From positions 1 through 43,034 of the forward strand of contig JABFQW010000093.1 of NCBI GenBank assembly GCA_013141455.1: DNA of 43,034 bases, written 5' to 3'. This DNA is from Bacteroidales bacterium. Lineage in GTDB: Bacteria; Bacteroidota; Bacteroidia; Bacteroidales; F082. Positions 7,824-15,803 of this stretch are shown here, one piece after another; position 1 is the first letter of the stretch; each line of letters begins with the position of its first letter. The notes below the pieces were generated by a model. That model was not told the DNA's origin and did not search any database. It saw only the letters and a list, made by a program, of their open reading frames with translations. The position numbers were made by a program, and so were the translations under genes.

Positions 7824-8366
7824 ATGAACCAGATATTTTTCAAATCATATATGACACCTTTCGGCGATTTAAAGCTGGCATCATACAATGACCAATTGTG
7901 TTTGTGCGATTGGGTTTACCGTAAACTGCGTTCGCGTATTGATCGCAGACTCGCCTACGGATTGGATGCTGAATTTGTTGAATCGGGAACAGATGTAATC
8001 CGTGAAACAATATTTCAACTGGAGGAATATTTTATAGCAAAACGACAAACTTTTACGATACCACTGCTGATGGTTGGAAGCCCTTTTCAGCAAAGTGTAT
8101 GGGAAAAACTAATCACTATTCCATATGGAAAAACCGAAACTTATCTGGGATTATCCATGCAGCTTGGCAACCCATTGGCAATTCGGGCAGTGGCATCAGC
8201 CAACGGTGCCAACGCCATTTCGATATTGATACCATGCCACCGCATTGTTGGTAGCAAAGGCGAAATGGTGGGCTATGCCGGTGGACTGGCAACGAAAAAA
8301 CGACTGCTGAATCTTGAAATGGGGAAGGAAAAAAGCTGGGAATTGTTCGATAATAACAATAGCTGA
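7824..8366 (+). CDS. ogt: Methylated-DNA-[protein]-cysteine S-methyltransferase
   Basis: 180 residues. The C-terminal domain has the helix-turn-helix recognition segment (SPFQQSVWEKLITIPYGKTETY) and the acceptor motif IPCHRIVG with Cys138, followed by GYAGGLATKKRLLNLE, all hallmarks of O6-alkylguanine-DNA alkyltransferases. The enzyme transfers alkyl groups from O6-guanine or O4-thymine to Cys138 and is consumed. The N-terminal domain (TPFGDLKLASYNDQLCLCDW) is the usual Ogt-like one; no AdaA or AraC domain is fused. It stands alone, divergent from the trehalose/maltose unit. Confidence 0.95.
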   Translation: MNQIFFKSYMTPFGDLKLASYNDQLCLCDWVYRKLRSRIDRRLAYGLDAEFVESGTDVIRETIFQLEEYFIAKRQTFTIPLLMVGSPFQQSVWEKLITIPYGKTETYLGLSMQLGNPLAIRAVASANGANAISILIPCHRIVGSKGEMVGYAGGLATKKRLLNLEMGKEKSWELFDNNNS

Positions 8367-8475
8367 TACCATAGTATTACAATGTTGTGAATGAAGGGAT
8401 TTAAAATGTATCAGTATTTTTTTTTGTGACCTGCAAAATCTGCAGGAATTGTTTAGGAATTTATAAATCAATTAC

Positions 8476-8483
8476 TAAATTTG
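8476..8483 (+). promoter_or_regulatory. Candidate -7 box for the lipoprotein gene
   Basis: TAAATTTG matches TAnnTTTG, about 110 bp before the start at 8593. The nearest upstream TTG (8449-8451) is 24 nt away, which is longer than usual. The spacing makes it uncertain. Confidence 0.35.
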
Positions 8484-8592
8484 TATTTGCAACAGCCAGT
8501 TAGCAATAGTAATAGTTCTGTGCAAAAGTATTTCTTTTAATTATCTTCAAAATTGCCTGACAACCAGACTTATACAAACTAAATATCGTTCA

Positions 8593-9117
8593 ATGAAAAA
8601 ATTATCCTACCTGTGTCTGTTGATCCTGATTATAACCAGCTACAGTTGTACAAAAGAGGTTGCCGATACCCGTTTATCTGATTTTACAGATCCTGTGATT
8701 ACCGGATACTATCAAACGAATGAAAATGGGGAAGAAATGGGCGCCATCGGTATCCCGAATGTGAAAAGATTCAATGGAGCAGATCGCAATCACTCAACGC
8801 ATTTCATGGTGATTTATCCAAATCCTGCCTACTATTCGTTTAATATTGGGATGGAAACACCAGCCCCATCTACCACAAAAAAGATCTGGATTACAAGGGC
8901 AAATAGTGTTGATCTGCCTATCAATGCTGGCTTCGATCTGACTATGACAACCATGGTTGTGGGTGGATCGCCAGTGTTTCAGACTGAGACTAATTCGGAT
9001 AATATAGCGATTAATGTGGAAGATGTTGAGGATGGCTATTACCGGGTTTATGTGGAAGCTGATGATATAATTTTATATGAAAACCTTGTTATAAACCATG
9101 CAGCAAGCCCATATTAA
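8593..9117 (+). CDS. Small lipoprotein with a sorting-domain-like fold region
   Basis: 174 residues with a lipoprotein signal (MKKLSYLCLLILIITSYSC; lipobox SYSC, Cys19). Most of the mature protein (about 72-170) resembles a T9SS type A sorting domain in outline: the VIYPNPAYYSFNI opening, a beta-rich middle, then DGYYRVYVEADDIILYENLVIN near the end. It differs in carrying an insertion between these parts and lacking a clean basic end, and lipoproteins do not normally need such a domain. It may be a free-standing domain of that fold or a coincidence. Function is unknown. The next gene (9182) lies 64 bp downstream and could be co-transcribed. Confidence 0.75.
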   Translation: MKKLSYLCLLILIITSYSCTKEVADTRLSDFTDPVITGYYQTNENGEEMGAIGIPNVKRFNGADRNHSTHFMVIYPNPAYYSFNIGMETPAPSTTKKIWITRANSVDLPINAGFDLTMTTMVVGGSPVFQTETNSDNIAINVEDVEDGYYRVYVEADDIILYENLVINHAASPY

Positions 9118-9181
9118 TGATATGACCAACATAAGAATTTTAAATAATCTATTAATTTCTAAACCAATCAAACAGTAAAAA

Positions 9182-9700
9182 ATGAAAAGAAAAATTGTTT
9201 TCGTAAGTATCCTATCCGTGTTTATGACAGTTCATGCATTTGCTCAAAGCAAAAACAGGGCAGGCTTAAGCGGGTCAGTTCAGGGCAACCAATTTGGTAT
9301 CTCCATCCCGGTTTGGCTGAGTGAAAAATTCGTTTTAGCTCCGGTTTTTGATTTCAAATATGCTGAGAAAGTCGGTTCAGACTTTTCAATCGGATTAGCG
9401 CCCAGGTTTTATTTAAGGAAAGAGAAACTTGCCCCTTATTTTGGATTAAAGCTTGGTACAATGATAAATACACCATCAAAGTCGAGTATTTATAGTGATA
9501 CTAAAATCGATTATGTTGGTGGAATCGCTTTTGGCGCCGAATATTTTATCACCGAAATATTCAGTGTAGGGGTTGAGGCTCAGGGAAATTTCACAAAATC
9601 GGATAAATACTCGCAAAGGTACGGTAACCCGGGCGGTGTGAATTTCAATACGGCTACAGCAGTAAGTGCTACGATTTACTTTTCAAGGGCATCAGATTAA
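9182..9700 (+). CDS. Small outer-membrane beta-barrel protein
   Basis: 172 residues with signal peptide MKRKIVFVSILSVFMTVHAFAQ. The rest is alternating amphipathic strands with glycine and aromatic belts (FVLAPVFDFKYAEKV, FSIGLAPRFYLRK, LAPYFGLKLGTM, YVGGIAFGAEYFIT, FSVGVEAQGNF) and ends in a strand with a terminal aromatic (AVSATIYFSRASD). This is typical of the 8-stranded OmpA/OmpW-like small barrels common in Bacteroidota. No plug or peptidoglycan-binding domain is present. The role is unknown. Confidence 0.85.
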   Translation: MKRKIVFVSILSVFMTVHAFAQSKNRAGLSGSVQGNQFGISIPVWLSEKFVLAPVFDFKYAEKVGSDFSIGLAPRFYLRKEKLAPYFGLKLGTMINTPSKSSIYSDTKIDYVGGIAFGAEYFITEIFSVGVEAQGNFTKSDKYSQRYGNPGGVNFNTATAVSATIYFSRASD

Positions 9701-9922
9701 AGTGTTACCCGATATGTTATGCATTACAAGTGTATCATAATCGAAATAACCAGCGTAGAATCAGTATATTAAACGGATCACTTAATGTTTGACAAAGACA
9801 TCAATTCGTCATACATTTGTTCGTGTTAACCATTAGAAAGAAATCTACTTTGTCAATAATATATTTTGGCTAATTAAAATTCTGACTTTAATTGCATCAA
9901 AAACCATCAAACAGCAATCAAA

Positions 9923-11119
9923 ATGAAAAGCATCGTTTTTGTAATCGTATTCAGCTTTGTTTCGGTTTCAGTATTCCCGCAATGGGTGTTGCAGGATCCA
10001 ATTCCTCAGGATAAAGCGCTTTTATCGACCTTTTTTATGGATGAGTTAACAGGTGTTGCCGTCGGAGATTCGGGAGCCATACTAAAAACCATAGATGGTG
10101 GCTCAACCTGGACAGTAATACCAAGCGGTACAACAAATTCACTTTTCATGCTTCATTTTCCAAATGCAACCACCGGTTATGCCGTAGGCAGCCGTGGAGC
10201 TATTGCAAAGACAACAGACGCAGGCTCGAATTGGACAATTACTTCTACTCAGGTTCCTTATGATTACAACTCTGTTTTTTTTACGGATGCGAATACAGGT
10301 TATGCGGGCGGATATTCTGCAAATGTAATGAAAACAGTGGATGGAGGAGCAAACTGGGCTATGTCATACCACGGACAATTCGATTATTGGATTCAATCCA
10401 TTTATTTTACTGATGCAAATACAGGATACGCGATTACTTCCAAAAGTAACTACATTGACATTGAAATTATTAAAACTGTGGACGCAGGCCTGACCTGGTC
10501 AACCATTTATACGGAGACAGATTATCATCTTTACGGATTACATTTTACAAGCGAAAATACCGGCTATGCCGTTGGCAGCGCGGGTCGTATAGTAAAAACC
10601 AACGATGCCGGTGTAACCTGGACCGACTGTTCTATTCAAACAGATAAATGGATTATTTCCTGCCATTTCCCTGAAGTCGATACAGGTTATGCTGTAATGG
10701 AAGGAGGATCAATTATCAGGACACTTGATGGTGGAGACAACTGGACCTTTATGCCGAGCCCGACAAATGAAGATTTGTTTTCGGTGTTTTTCACCAATAC
10801 CAATACCGGGTTTGCAGTAGGTGACCATGGTACAATTCTTAAAACTACTGATGGCTTATCTTTTACGCCGGAAACAAATACTCCGGAATCGGCACTCACG
10901 CTCGTGCCCAATCCTGTAATCGACAAATTCTCACTTCAGTTACCTCTTCAATTTGGAGAAATCGTTTCCGTTGAATTGTTTTCATCCACAGGCAAACTTG
11001 TTTTGAAATCAGACAAAACGAACGACATCGAAATAACTGGCTTTGAAAGAGGGCTTTATTTAGTAACGGTAACAAATATCGAAGGAGAAAAACTATCAGC
11101 ACGCATTATTATAAAATGA
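9923..11119 (+). CDS. Ycf48-like beta-propeller repeat protein, T9SS-sorted
   Basis: 398 residues. Signal peptide MKSIVFVIVFSFVSVSVFPQ, then about seven repeats of the kind GYAVGSxGxIxKTxDAGxxWT (BNR/photosystem-stability-factor-like propeller blades) spanning roughly residues 25-310. A T9SS type A sorting domain (about 322-398) begins LVPNPVIDKFSLQLP and ends RGLYLVTVTNIEGEKLSARIIIK. Secreted or surface-attached; ligand unknown. In Bacteroidota such propellers occur on many surface proteins and need not relate to photosynthesis. The stop overlaps a possible start of the next gene, which also has a sorting domain. Confidence 0.9.
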   Translation: MKSIVFVIVFSFVSVSVFPQWVLQDPIPQDKALLSTFFMDELTGVAVGDSGAILKTIDGGSTWTVIPSGTTNSLFMLHFPNATTGYAVGSRGAIAKTTDAGSNWTITSTQVPYDYNSVFFTDANTGYAGGYSANVMKTVDGGANWAMSYHGQFDYWIQSIYFTDANTGYAITSKSNYIDIEIIKTVDAGLTWSTIYTETDYHLYGLHFTSENTGYAVGSAGRIVKTNDAGVTWTDCSIQTDKWIISCHFPEVDTGYAVMEGGSIIRTLDGGDNWTFMPSPTNEDLFSVFFTNTNTGFAVGDHGTILKTTDGLSFTPETNTPESALTLVPNPVIDKFSLQLPLQFGEIVSVELFSSTGKLVLKSDKTNDIEITGFERGLYLVTVTNIEGEKLSARIIIK

Positions 11120-11139
11120 AATCAATAATAAAACATACC

Positions 11140-12066
11140 ATGAAAAAATCAATACTTTTATCATTTATCATCCTGCTTTCCGTTCATTTGAATGCACAGG
11201 TATGGATTGATTCCGGTGCGAAATGGTCCTACGATTATTGGAATGTCTCTGAAGGAGGCACATACACATTCACCTATACTAATGACACCCTGATCTTAGG
11301 AAAACAATGTCAGGAAATTGAAATAGTGAGGTATCAATATGTGTATGATCAGTTTGGTGAAATACATTGTATTGTCGATCCTATGCAAAGCAAATTTACG
11401 TACTCTTCCGGCGATTCTGTATTTTATTTGCGTGACGATACGTTTTATTTGATGTATGATTTTTCTGCTTCGGTTGGAGATACCTGGGTTGTAGGTGTTG
11501 ATCAGTTTGATTCATGTGAGGACACGGCCGTGGTGCGGGTAGCCCAAACCGGAAGTGTCGTTATAAATGGCTTTCAATTGAGAACAATTACCCTCGAAAC
11601 AATTTCCAATAGTTTCATAGGACTTACAGGAACCTGTGTGGAAAGATTCGGAAACGAAATACATAACTATCCCGAAAATAGTTTTGGACCATTCCCTGGA
11701 ATTCAGAATTGCGGAAGTGCAGTTATTGATTATAATGTGTATGATTTCCGGTGCTTTACTGATAATACTTTTGGAACGTATAATCCGCGAAATATTGCCT
11801 GCGACACCTTAACCGGATTGTACGAAACGGAAACATCCGGTTTCGGATTTTATCCAAACCCTACCGAAGGCGAAATCATTATTGAAAAAATTGATCAAAG
11901 TCAGATAGAAATTCAAATATATAGCTTGGGTGGCCAGCGCGTGAAACAGTTTTATTTGAAACCAACCGAAAGGAAAATCGATATTTCAGGCTTACAAGAC
12001 GGGGTATATTTTATCAGGATAATTACCGATAAAGGAAATGCATTTAGGAAGGTTGTTAAAATTTAA
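11140..12066 (+). CDS. T9SS-sorted secreted protein of unknown function
   Basis: 308 residues from the ATG at 11140 (MKKSILLSFIILLSVHLNAQ, a clean signal peptide). An in-frame ATG at 11116 overlaps the previous stop as ATGA and would add eight residues to the n-region; both are possible. The middle is a beta-rich, Trp/Tyr-rich domain that I do not recognise, with several Cys that could pair (CQEIEIV, CIVDP, CEDTAV, CVERFG, CGSAV, CFTD, CDTL). The end is a type A sorting domain: FYPNPTEGEIIIEK to GVYFIRIITDKGNAFRKVVKI. Probably co-transcribed with the propeller protein. Confidence 0.85.
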   Translation: MKKSILLSFIILLSVHLNAQVWIDSGAKWSYDYWNVSEGGTYTFTYTNDTLILGKQCQEIEIVRYQYVYDQFGEIHCIVDPMQSKFTYSSGDSVFYLRDDTFYLMYDFSASVGDTWVVGVDQFDSCEDTAVVRVAQTGSVVINGFQLRTITLETISNSFIGLTGTCVERFGNEIHNYPENSFGPFPGIQNCGSAVIDYNVYDFRCFTDNTFGTYNPRNIACDTLTGLYETETSGFGFYPNPTEGEIIIEKIDQSQIEIQIYSLGGQRVKQFYLKPTERKIDISGLQDGVYFIRIITDKGNAFRKVVKI

Positions 12067-12071
12067 CCACA

Positions 12072-12146
12072 CCGCTACCGCGCGACTCCCGTCGCGTGGG
12101 TTAATAAATCCTATTGCACCACGCGACGGGAGTCGCGCGGTAGCGG
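12072..12146. repeat. Perfect 28-bp inverted repeat, REP/BIME-like
   Basis: The arms 12072-12099 and 12119-12146 are perfect reverse complements around a 19-nt AT-rich loop. Each arm also contains its own small hairpin (CGCGAC-tccc-GTCGCG), giving a nested palindrome as in REP doublets moved by RAYT transposases. It starts six bases after the stop of the T9SS gene and may act as a terminator or RNA-stabilising structure. The outer sequence GCTACCGCGCGAC recurs at the end of the element at 20536. Confidence 0.85.
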
Positions 12147-12162
12147 GGCATTTCTAAAAAAA

Positions 12163-12184
12163 AACGGGGCGATTACGCCCCGTT
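12163..12184 (-). terminator. Rho-independent terminator of the 31-residue gene
   Basis: AACGGGGCG and CGCCCCGTT pair perfectly over 9 bp around a 4-nt loop. On the minus strand the stem is followed by an unbroken run of T (the A-run at 12156-12164 of the plus strand), the standard terminator form. It lies 38 bp past the stop of the small gene at 12223. Confidence 0.85.
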
Positions 12185-12222
12185 GTTAGTATCCTAAACC
12201 AAGTGAACTGAGAAATCAGGAT

Positions 12223-12318
12223 TTATTTTTTCTTCTCTTTCTTCTCAAGTCTTTTCTCTTTCAGGGTTTTGGCGGGTTTCTTCTTCTCTTCCTTTTTTTT
12301 ATCCAGTGATTTTGCCAT
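12223..12318 (-). CDS. 31-residue lysine-rich small protein
   Basis: The frame ATG at 12318 to TAA at 12223 encodes 31 residues, beginning MAKSLDKKKEEKKKPAKTL and ending KKEKKK, with 15 lysines and 5 glutamates. Length alone would not support a gene. However it has a candidate promoter with correct spacing (12349-12379), a strong terminator (12163-12184) and no other gene for that terminator to serve. Lysine-rich peptides of about this size, starting MA(K/N)SLD, are in my memory recurrent but unannotated in Bacteroidota; this should be checked. Likely a nucleic-acid-binding or ribosome-associated peptide by charge alone; function unknown. Confidence 0.7.
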   Translation of the reverse strand: MAKSLDKKKEEKKKPAKTLKEKRLEKKEKKK

Positions 12319-12348
12319 AGCTATTAGTATTAGTGGGTTTTCAGAGAA

Positions 12349-12379
12349 CTAAATTACTGCCTTTTTTATTGCTGTGCAA
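12349..12379 (-). promoter_or_regulatory. Candidate promoter of the 31-residue gene
   Basis: On the minus strand TAATTTAG (12349-12356; one mismatch to TAnnTTTG) is preceded by TTG (12377-12379) at exactly 20 nt. The start codon is 30 bp downstream. Confidence 0.5.
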
Positions 12380-12556
12380 GCATTTTTTTATCAGAGCAAT
12401 GAATGCTCTGTTCGAATCACGAAACCTTATCTTTTGTTTTTACGCATCGAAAAGGCTATTTTTGATACATATTTGTCAACATAATTAAAACTGCCATTCA
12501 TTCCGGTACCCATAATTATGCTTGAGAGTATAAAATACTAATAAACAGCGCATTTT

Positions 12557-14383
12557 ATGAAAAAATATATAGTAGTTACACTCTTTTTCCATTTGGTTTT
12601 CAGTCAGTTATCAGCTCAGGAAGTCGGGTTGAATAATCTGTATAACCGACCTGCAACAAGTTTAAACGGAATCTGGAATTATATCGTTGATCCTTATGAA
12701 AACGGCTTTTATAATTACCGTTACGAACCATTCGAGGATATGAAAATATCAGGGAAAGGAGCCTATTTTACCAATGCTAAACCTACCGACAAATCTGATC
12801 TGGTTGAATACGACTTCGATAAATCGGATACCATAAGGGTGCCCGGTGACTGGAATACACAAAAAGAAAAACTGTTTTATTACGAAGGAACAATCTGGTA
12901 CAAAAAATCGTTCGATTATCACGTAACGAGACCTTTAAACCGTGTGTTTGTGTGTTTCGACGCCGTGTACTACGAGGCTGATGTTTATCTGAATGGTAAA
13001 AAATTAGGAAAACATACCGGGGGATTCACTCCTTTCAACTTCGAAGTTACAAATCTGCTCAACGAAAAGGATAATTTTCTGATCGTGAAGGTTGACAACA
13101 AACGCAAAAGAGAAGGCGTCCCGACCTTGAATGCCGATTGGTGGAATTATGGCGGAATCACCCGTGATGTGAGTCTGGTTGAGCTCCCGGAGACTCTTAT
13201 TCAGGATTATTTTATTCAGCTTGATCCCCTGAATAATACCCGGATTAGCGGCTATGTGAAACTCAACGGAACGACTGTTAATCAGCAAAAAGTCAGGGTA
13301 AAAATCCCGGAACTCAATATTGATGAGGAAATTCTTACCGACAATGATGGAACTGCTTCATTCGCAATGAACCATGAAAAGATCGTTTATTGGTCAACCG
13401 AAAATCCCCATTTGTACGAGGTGAGGATTCAGGCAAAGGAAGATGAGATCGTGGATCAGATCGGTTTCAGAAGCATTAAAACGCTGGGAACGAAAATTTT
13501 ATTGAACGATCAGCCAATATTCCTGAAAGGTATTTCGATTCATGAAGAAAGTCCTTTCACCGGTGGTCGTGCACATACAATGGACGATGCCAAACAACTG
13601 TTGGGTTGGGCAAGGGAATTGGGATGTAACTACGTGAGGCTGGCACATTATCCGCATAACGAAAATATGGTTAGGCTTGCCGATCAGATGGGGATATTGG
13701 TTTGGGAAGAAAATCCGGTGTATTGGACGATACAATGGGAAAATGCAGAGACTTATCAAAATGCGGAGAATCAGCTGAAGGAATTGATTGGCCGTGATAA
13801 AAACCGTGCATCGGTCATCATTTGGTCGATGGCCAACGAAACGCCATCCGGTGAAGCGAGGAATAAGTTTCTCACCCGTTTGGCTGAAACTACCCGGTCA
13901 CTCGATCCAACACGATTGATCAGCGCAGCGATGGAACAAAGTAATTTTGAGGGCAATCCGGCGATCCGGACAATCAGCGATCCTTTTGCCGAAGTGGTGG
14001 ATATTTTGAGTTTTAACGAATATATTGGTTGGTACGAAGGCCTTCCTGAAAAGTGCAGCGAAATTCATTGGAAAATTGACCAGAACAAACCGGTCATTAT
14101 TTCAGAATTTGGCGCCGATGCCAAATTTGGTTTCCGTGGTGATTCATTAAGCCGTTGGACCGAAGAATATCAGGAATATCTGTATGTTGAAACCTTGAAA
14201 ATGATAAGCGGTATTTCGCAATTACAAGGTATTTCGCCCTGGATTCTGGTCGATTTCCGCTCACCGCGCAGGGTGTTGCCCGGCATTCAGGACGGTTATA
14301 ACCGCAAGGGACTGATTTCATCCGAAGGAAACCGGAAAAAGGCTTTTTATGTGTTGCAGCATTATTATAAAGATAAAAAGTGA
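12557..14383 (+). CDS. GH2 glycosidase (beta-glucuronidase/beta-galactosidase type), exported
   Basis: 608 residues with signal peptide ending LSAQE. The order is the GH2 sugar-binding domain (about 30-210; GTIWYKKSF, ADVYLNGKKLGKHTGGFTPF, WWNYGGITRDV), an immunoglobulin-like domain (about 215-305; ends in IGFRSI), and the TIM barrel (310-608). The barrel has RLAHYPHNENMVRLADQMGILVWEE, acid/base Glu428 in SMANETP and nucleophile Glu517 in ISEFGADA. These are the family 2 positions; WSMANE replaces the common WSxGNE. The exact glycosidic bond is not determined; the short form without a C-terminal domain resembles beta-glucuronidases. There is no sorting domain, so it is probably periplasmic. 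A second clan GH-A glycosidase follows 87 bp downstream. Confidence 0.9.
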   Translation: MKKYIVVTLFFHLVFSQLSAQEVGLNNLYNRPATSLNGIWNYIVDPYENGFYNYRYEPFEDMKISGKGAYFTNAKPTDKSDLVEYDFDKSDTIRVPGDWNTQKEKLFYYEGTIWYKKSFDYHVTRPLNRVFVCFDAVYYEADVYLNGKKLGKHTGGFTPFNFEVTNLLNEKDNFLIVKVDNKRKREGVPTLNADWWNYGGITRDVSLVELPETLIQDYFIQLDPLNNTRISGYVKLNGTTVNQQKVRVKIPELNIDEEILTDNDGTASFAMNHEKIVYWSTENPHLYEVRIQAKEDEIVDQIGFRSIKTLGTKILLNDQPIFLKGISIHEESPFTGGRAHTMDDAKQLLGWARELGCNYVRLAHYPHNENMVRLADQMGILVWEENPVYWTIQWENAETYQNAENQLKELIGRDKNRASVIIWSMANETPSGEARNKFLTRLAETTRSLDPTRLISAAMEQSNFEGNPAIRTISDPFAEVVDILSFNEYIGWYEGLPEKCSEIHWKIDQNKPVIISEFGADAKFGFRGDSLSRWTEEYQEYLYVETLKMISGISQLQGISPWILVDFRSPRRVLPGIQDGYNRKGLISSEGNRKKAFYVLQHYYKDKK

Positions 14384-14470
14384 GCGTCAAAAAAATCATA
14401 CCCTTTCATTGAAATCGTGCTACTTTTATCGTTTCAATTAAGATTAGAGGTTTACCTAAAACACTATAAT

Positions 14471-15724
14471 ATGAAATCATTTCTGTTGCTTCTGTTGCTT
14501 TTGCCCGCATTTCTTTTTTCGCAACCGGTTGTAAGCATTAACGGAAGATCGATACTCGTGAATGATTCGGTATATATCATCCGTGGCGTATGTTACAATC
14601 CCGTGGATATCGGCGATGACCGATATGATCCGTTGGATTTCTCGCATATCGACCAGGATATCCAACTGATGTCGGAAGCAAAAATCAATACCATCCGCAC
14701 CTACGTACCAATTACAAATGAGGCTGTGCTTGATAAATTTGCTGCTGCCGGTATTAAAATCATCATCGGTTTTCCGAATTATGACGATACGTTTCAGTTT
14801 CCTGATATCAACCACGGCACCTATCTGAATTATATCAATACCTACAAAAATCATGATGCCATCCTGTTATGGGAATTGGGTAACGAGTACAATTATCATC
14901 CCGAATGGTTCAACAACAACATCAATACCTGGTACACAATTTTGAACAACGCGGCAACGGCCATCCACAATGCTGATCCCAATCATCCGGTTTCAACGGC
15001 GCATGGCGAAGTTCCCGCTTCAGCCGTTTTGAATCTTTGTCCGGCGGTGGATGTATGGGGGATGAATGTATATCGCTGGGACGATCCTTCGGGAGCCATC
15101 ACGCAGTTTGCCGCACGGTCAACGAAACCCTGTTATTTTTCGGAATCGGGCGCCGACCGTTATAATAAGAACCTCGCTCAAGAAAACCAGCAGGAACAGG
15201 CAACAGGCAATCTCACAATCTGGAACAACATCAAAGGAAAATTGGATCAGTGTTCAGGAATCACTTATTTCTCGTTTGTGGATGAATGGTGGAAAGGCGG
15301 AAATAACAATGTGCAGGATGTAACCGGCTTTTCGATGTCAATTCCCTACGACAGCTATGCCAATGAAGAATGGTGGGGAATTGTGGATATCGAACGAAAT
15401 AAAAGCCTTGCCTATGACGCGCTGAAAGCAGCGTTTACCGAACACGCCTTGGGCATTCCCGACAATCCTGTTCTGCAAAAATCGTTTCTTGTCCCAAATC
15501 CGGCCACTGACAAAACCACACTAAATCTTCCAAAACCGCTGAATGAATCCATCGAATTGAATATTTCAGATATCCACGGCAATATTTTGGTTTCTGAAAT
15601 GAAGGAGGTACAGGGCAATCAGATAGAAATTCTGTTAGATCACTATCAGTTAGCCGCGGGTGTTTATCTCGTTTCAATAAATGGAATATCGCTGCAAAGC
15701 AATAGTTTGTTGGTGAAACAATGA
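14471..15724 (+). CDS. Clan GH-A glycosidase with T9SS sorting domain
   Basis: 417 residues from the ATG at 14471 (MKSFLLLLLLLPAFLFSQ, signal peptide); a longer upstream frame is rejected because it would put 18 residues ahead of that signal. The TIM barrel shows IRGVCYNPVDIG, INTIRTYVPI, acid/base Glu139 in LWELGNEYN and nucleophile Glu225 in YFSESGAD, with VWGMNVYRW between. This pattern fits the GH2-type barrel or GH5/GH72-like enzymes; I cannot fix the family. The end (about 342-417) is a type A sorting domain: FLVPNPATDKTTLNLP to AAGVYLVSINGISLQSNSLLVKQ. It is the likely surface partner of the GH2 enzyme upstream. Confidence 0.85.
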   Translation: MKSFLLLLLLLPAFLFSQPVVSINGRSILVNDSVYIIRGVCYNPVDIGDDRYDPLDFSHIDQDIQLMSEAKINTIRTYVPITNEAVLDKFAAAGIKIIIGFPNYDDTFQFPDINHGTYLNYINTYKNHDAILLWELGNEYNYHPEWFNNNINTWYTILNNAATAIHNADPNHPVSTAHGEVPASAVLNLCPAVDVWGMNVYRWDDPSGAITQFAARSTKPCYFSESGADRYNKNLAQENQQEQATGNLTIWNNIKGKLDQCSGITYFSFVDEWWKGGNNNVQDVTGFSMSIPYDSYANEEWWGIVDIERNKSLAYDALKAAFTEHALGIPDNPVLQKSFLVPNPATDKTTLNLPKPLNESIELNISDIHGNILVSEMKEVQGNQIEILLDHYQLAAGVYLVSINGISLQSNSLLVKQ

Positions 15725-15803
15725 ATAATTCGTGTTTTCAATTGATTGCCTTGTCGATGGGATTTGTGTTAACAATCGTATGAATTGGCGAATAATGTAA
15801 AAA

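Noticed and set aside
8430..8446. CCTGCA-n5-TGCAGG hairpin after the alkyltransferase gene as a terminator
   Set aside because: Only 6 bp of stem and no T-run follows on the plus strand; the T-run lies on the wrong side.
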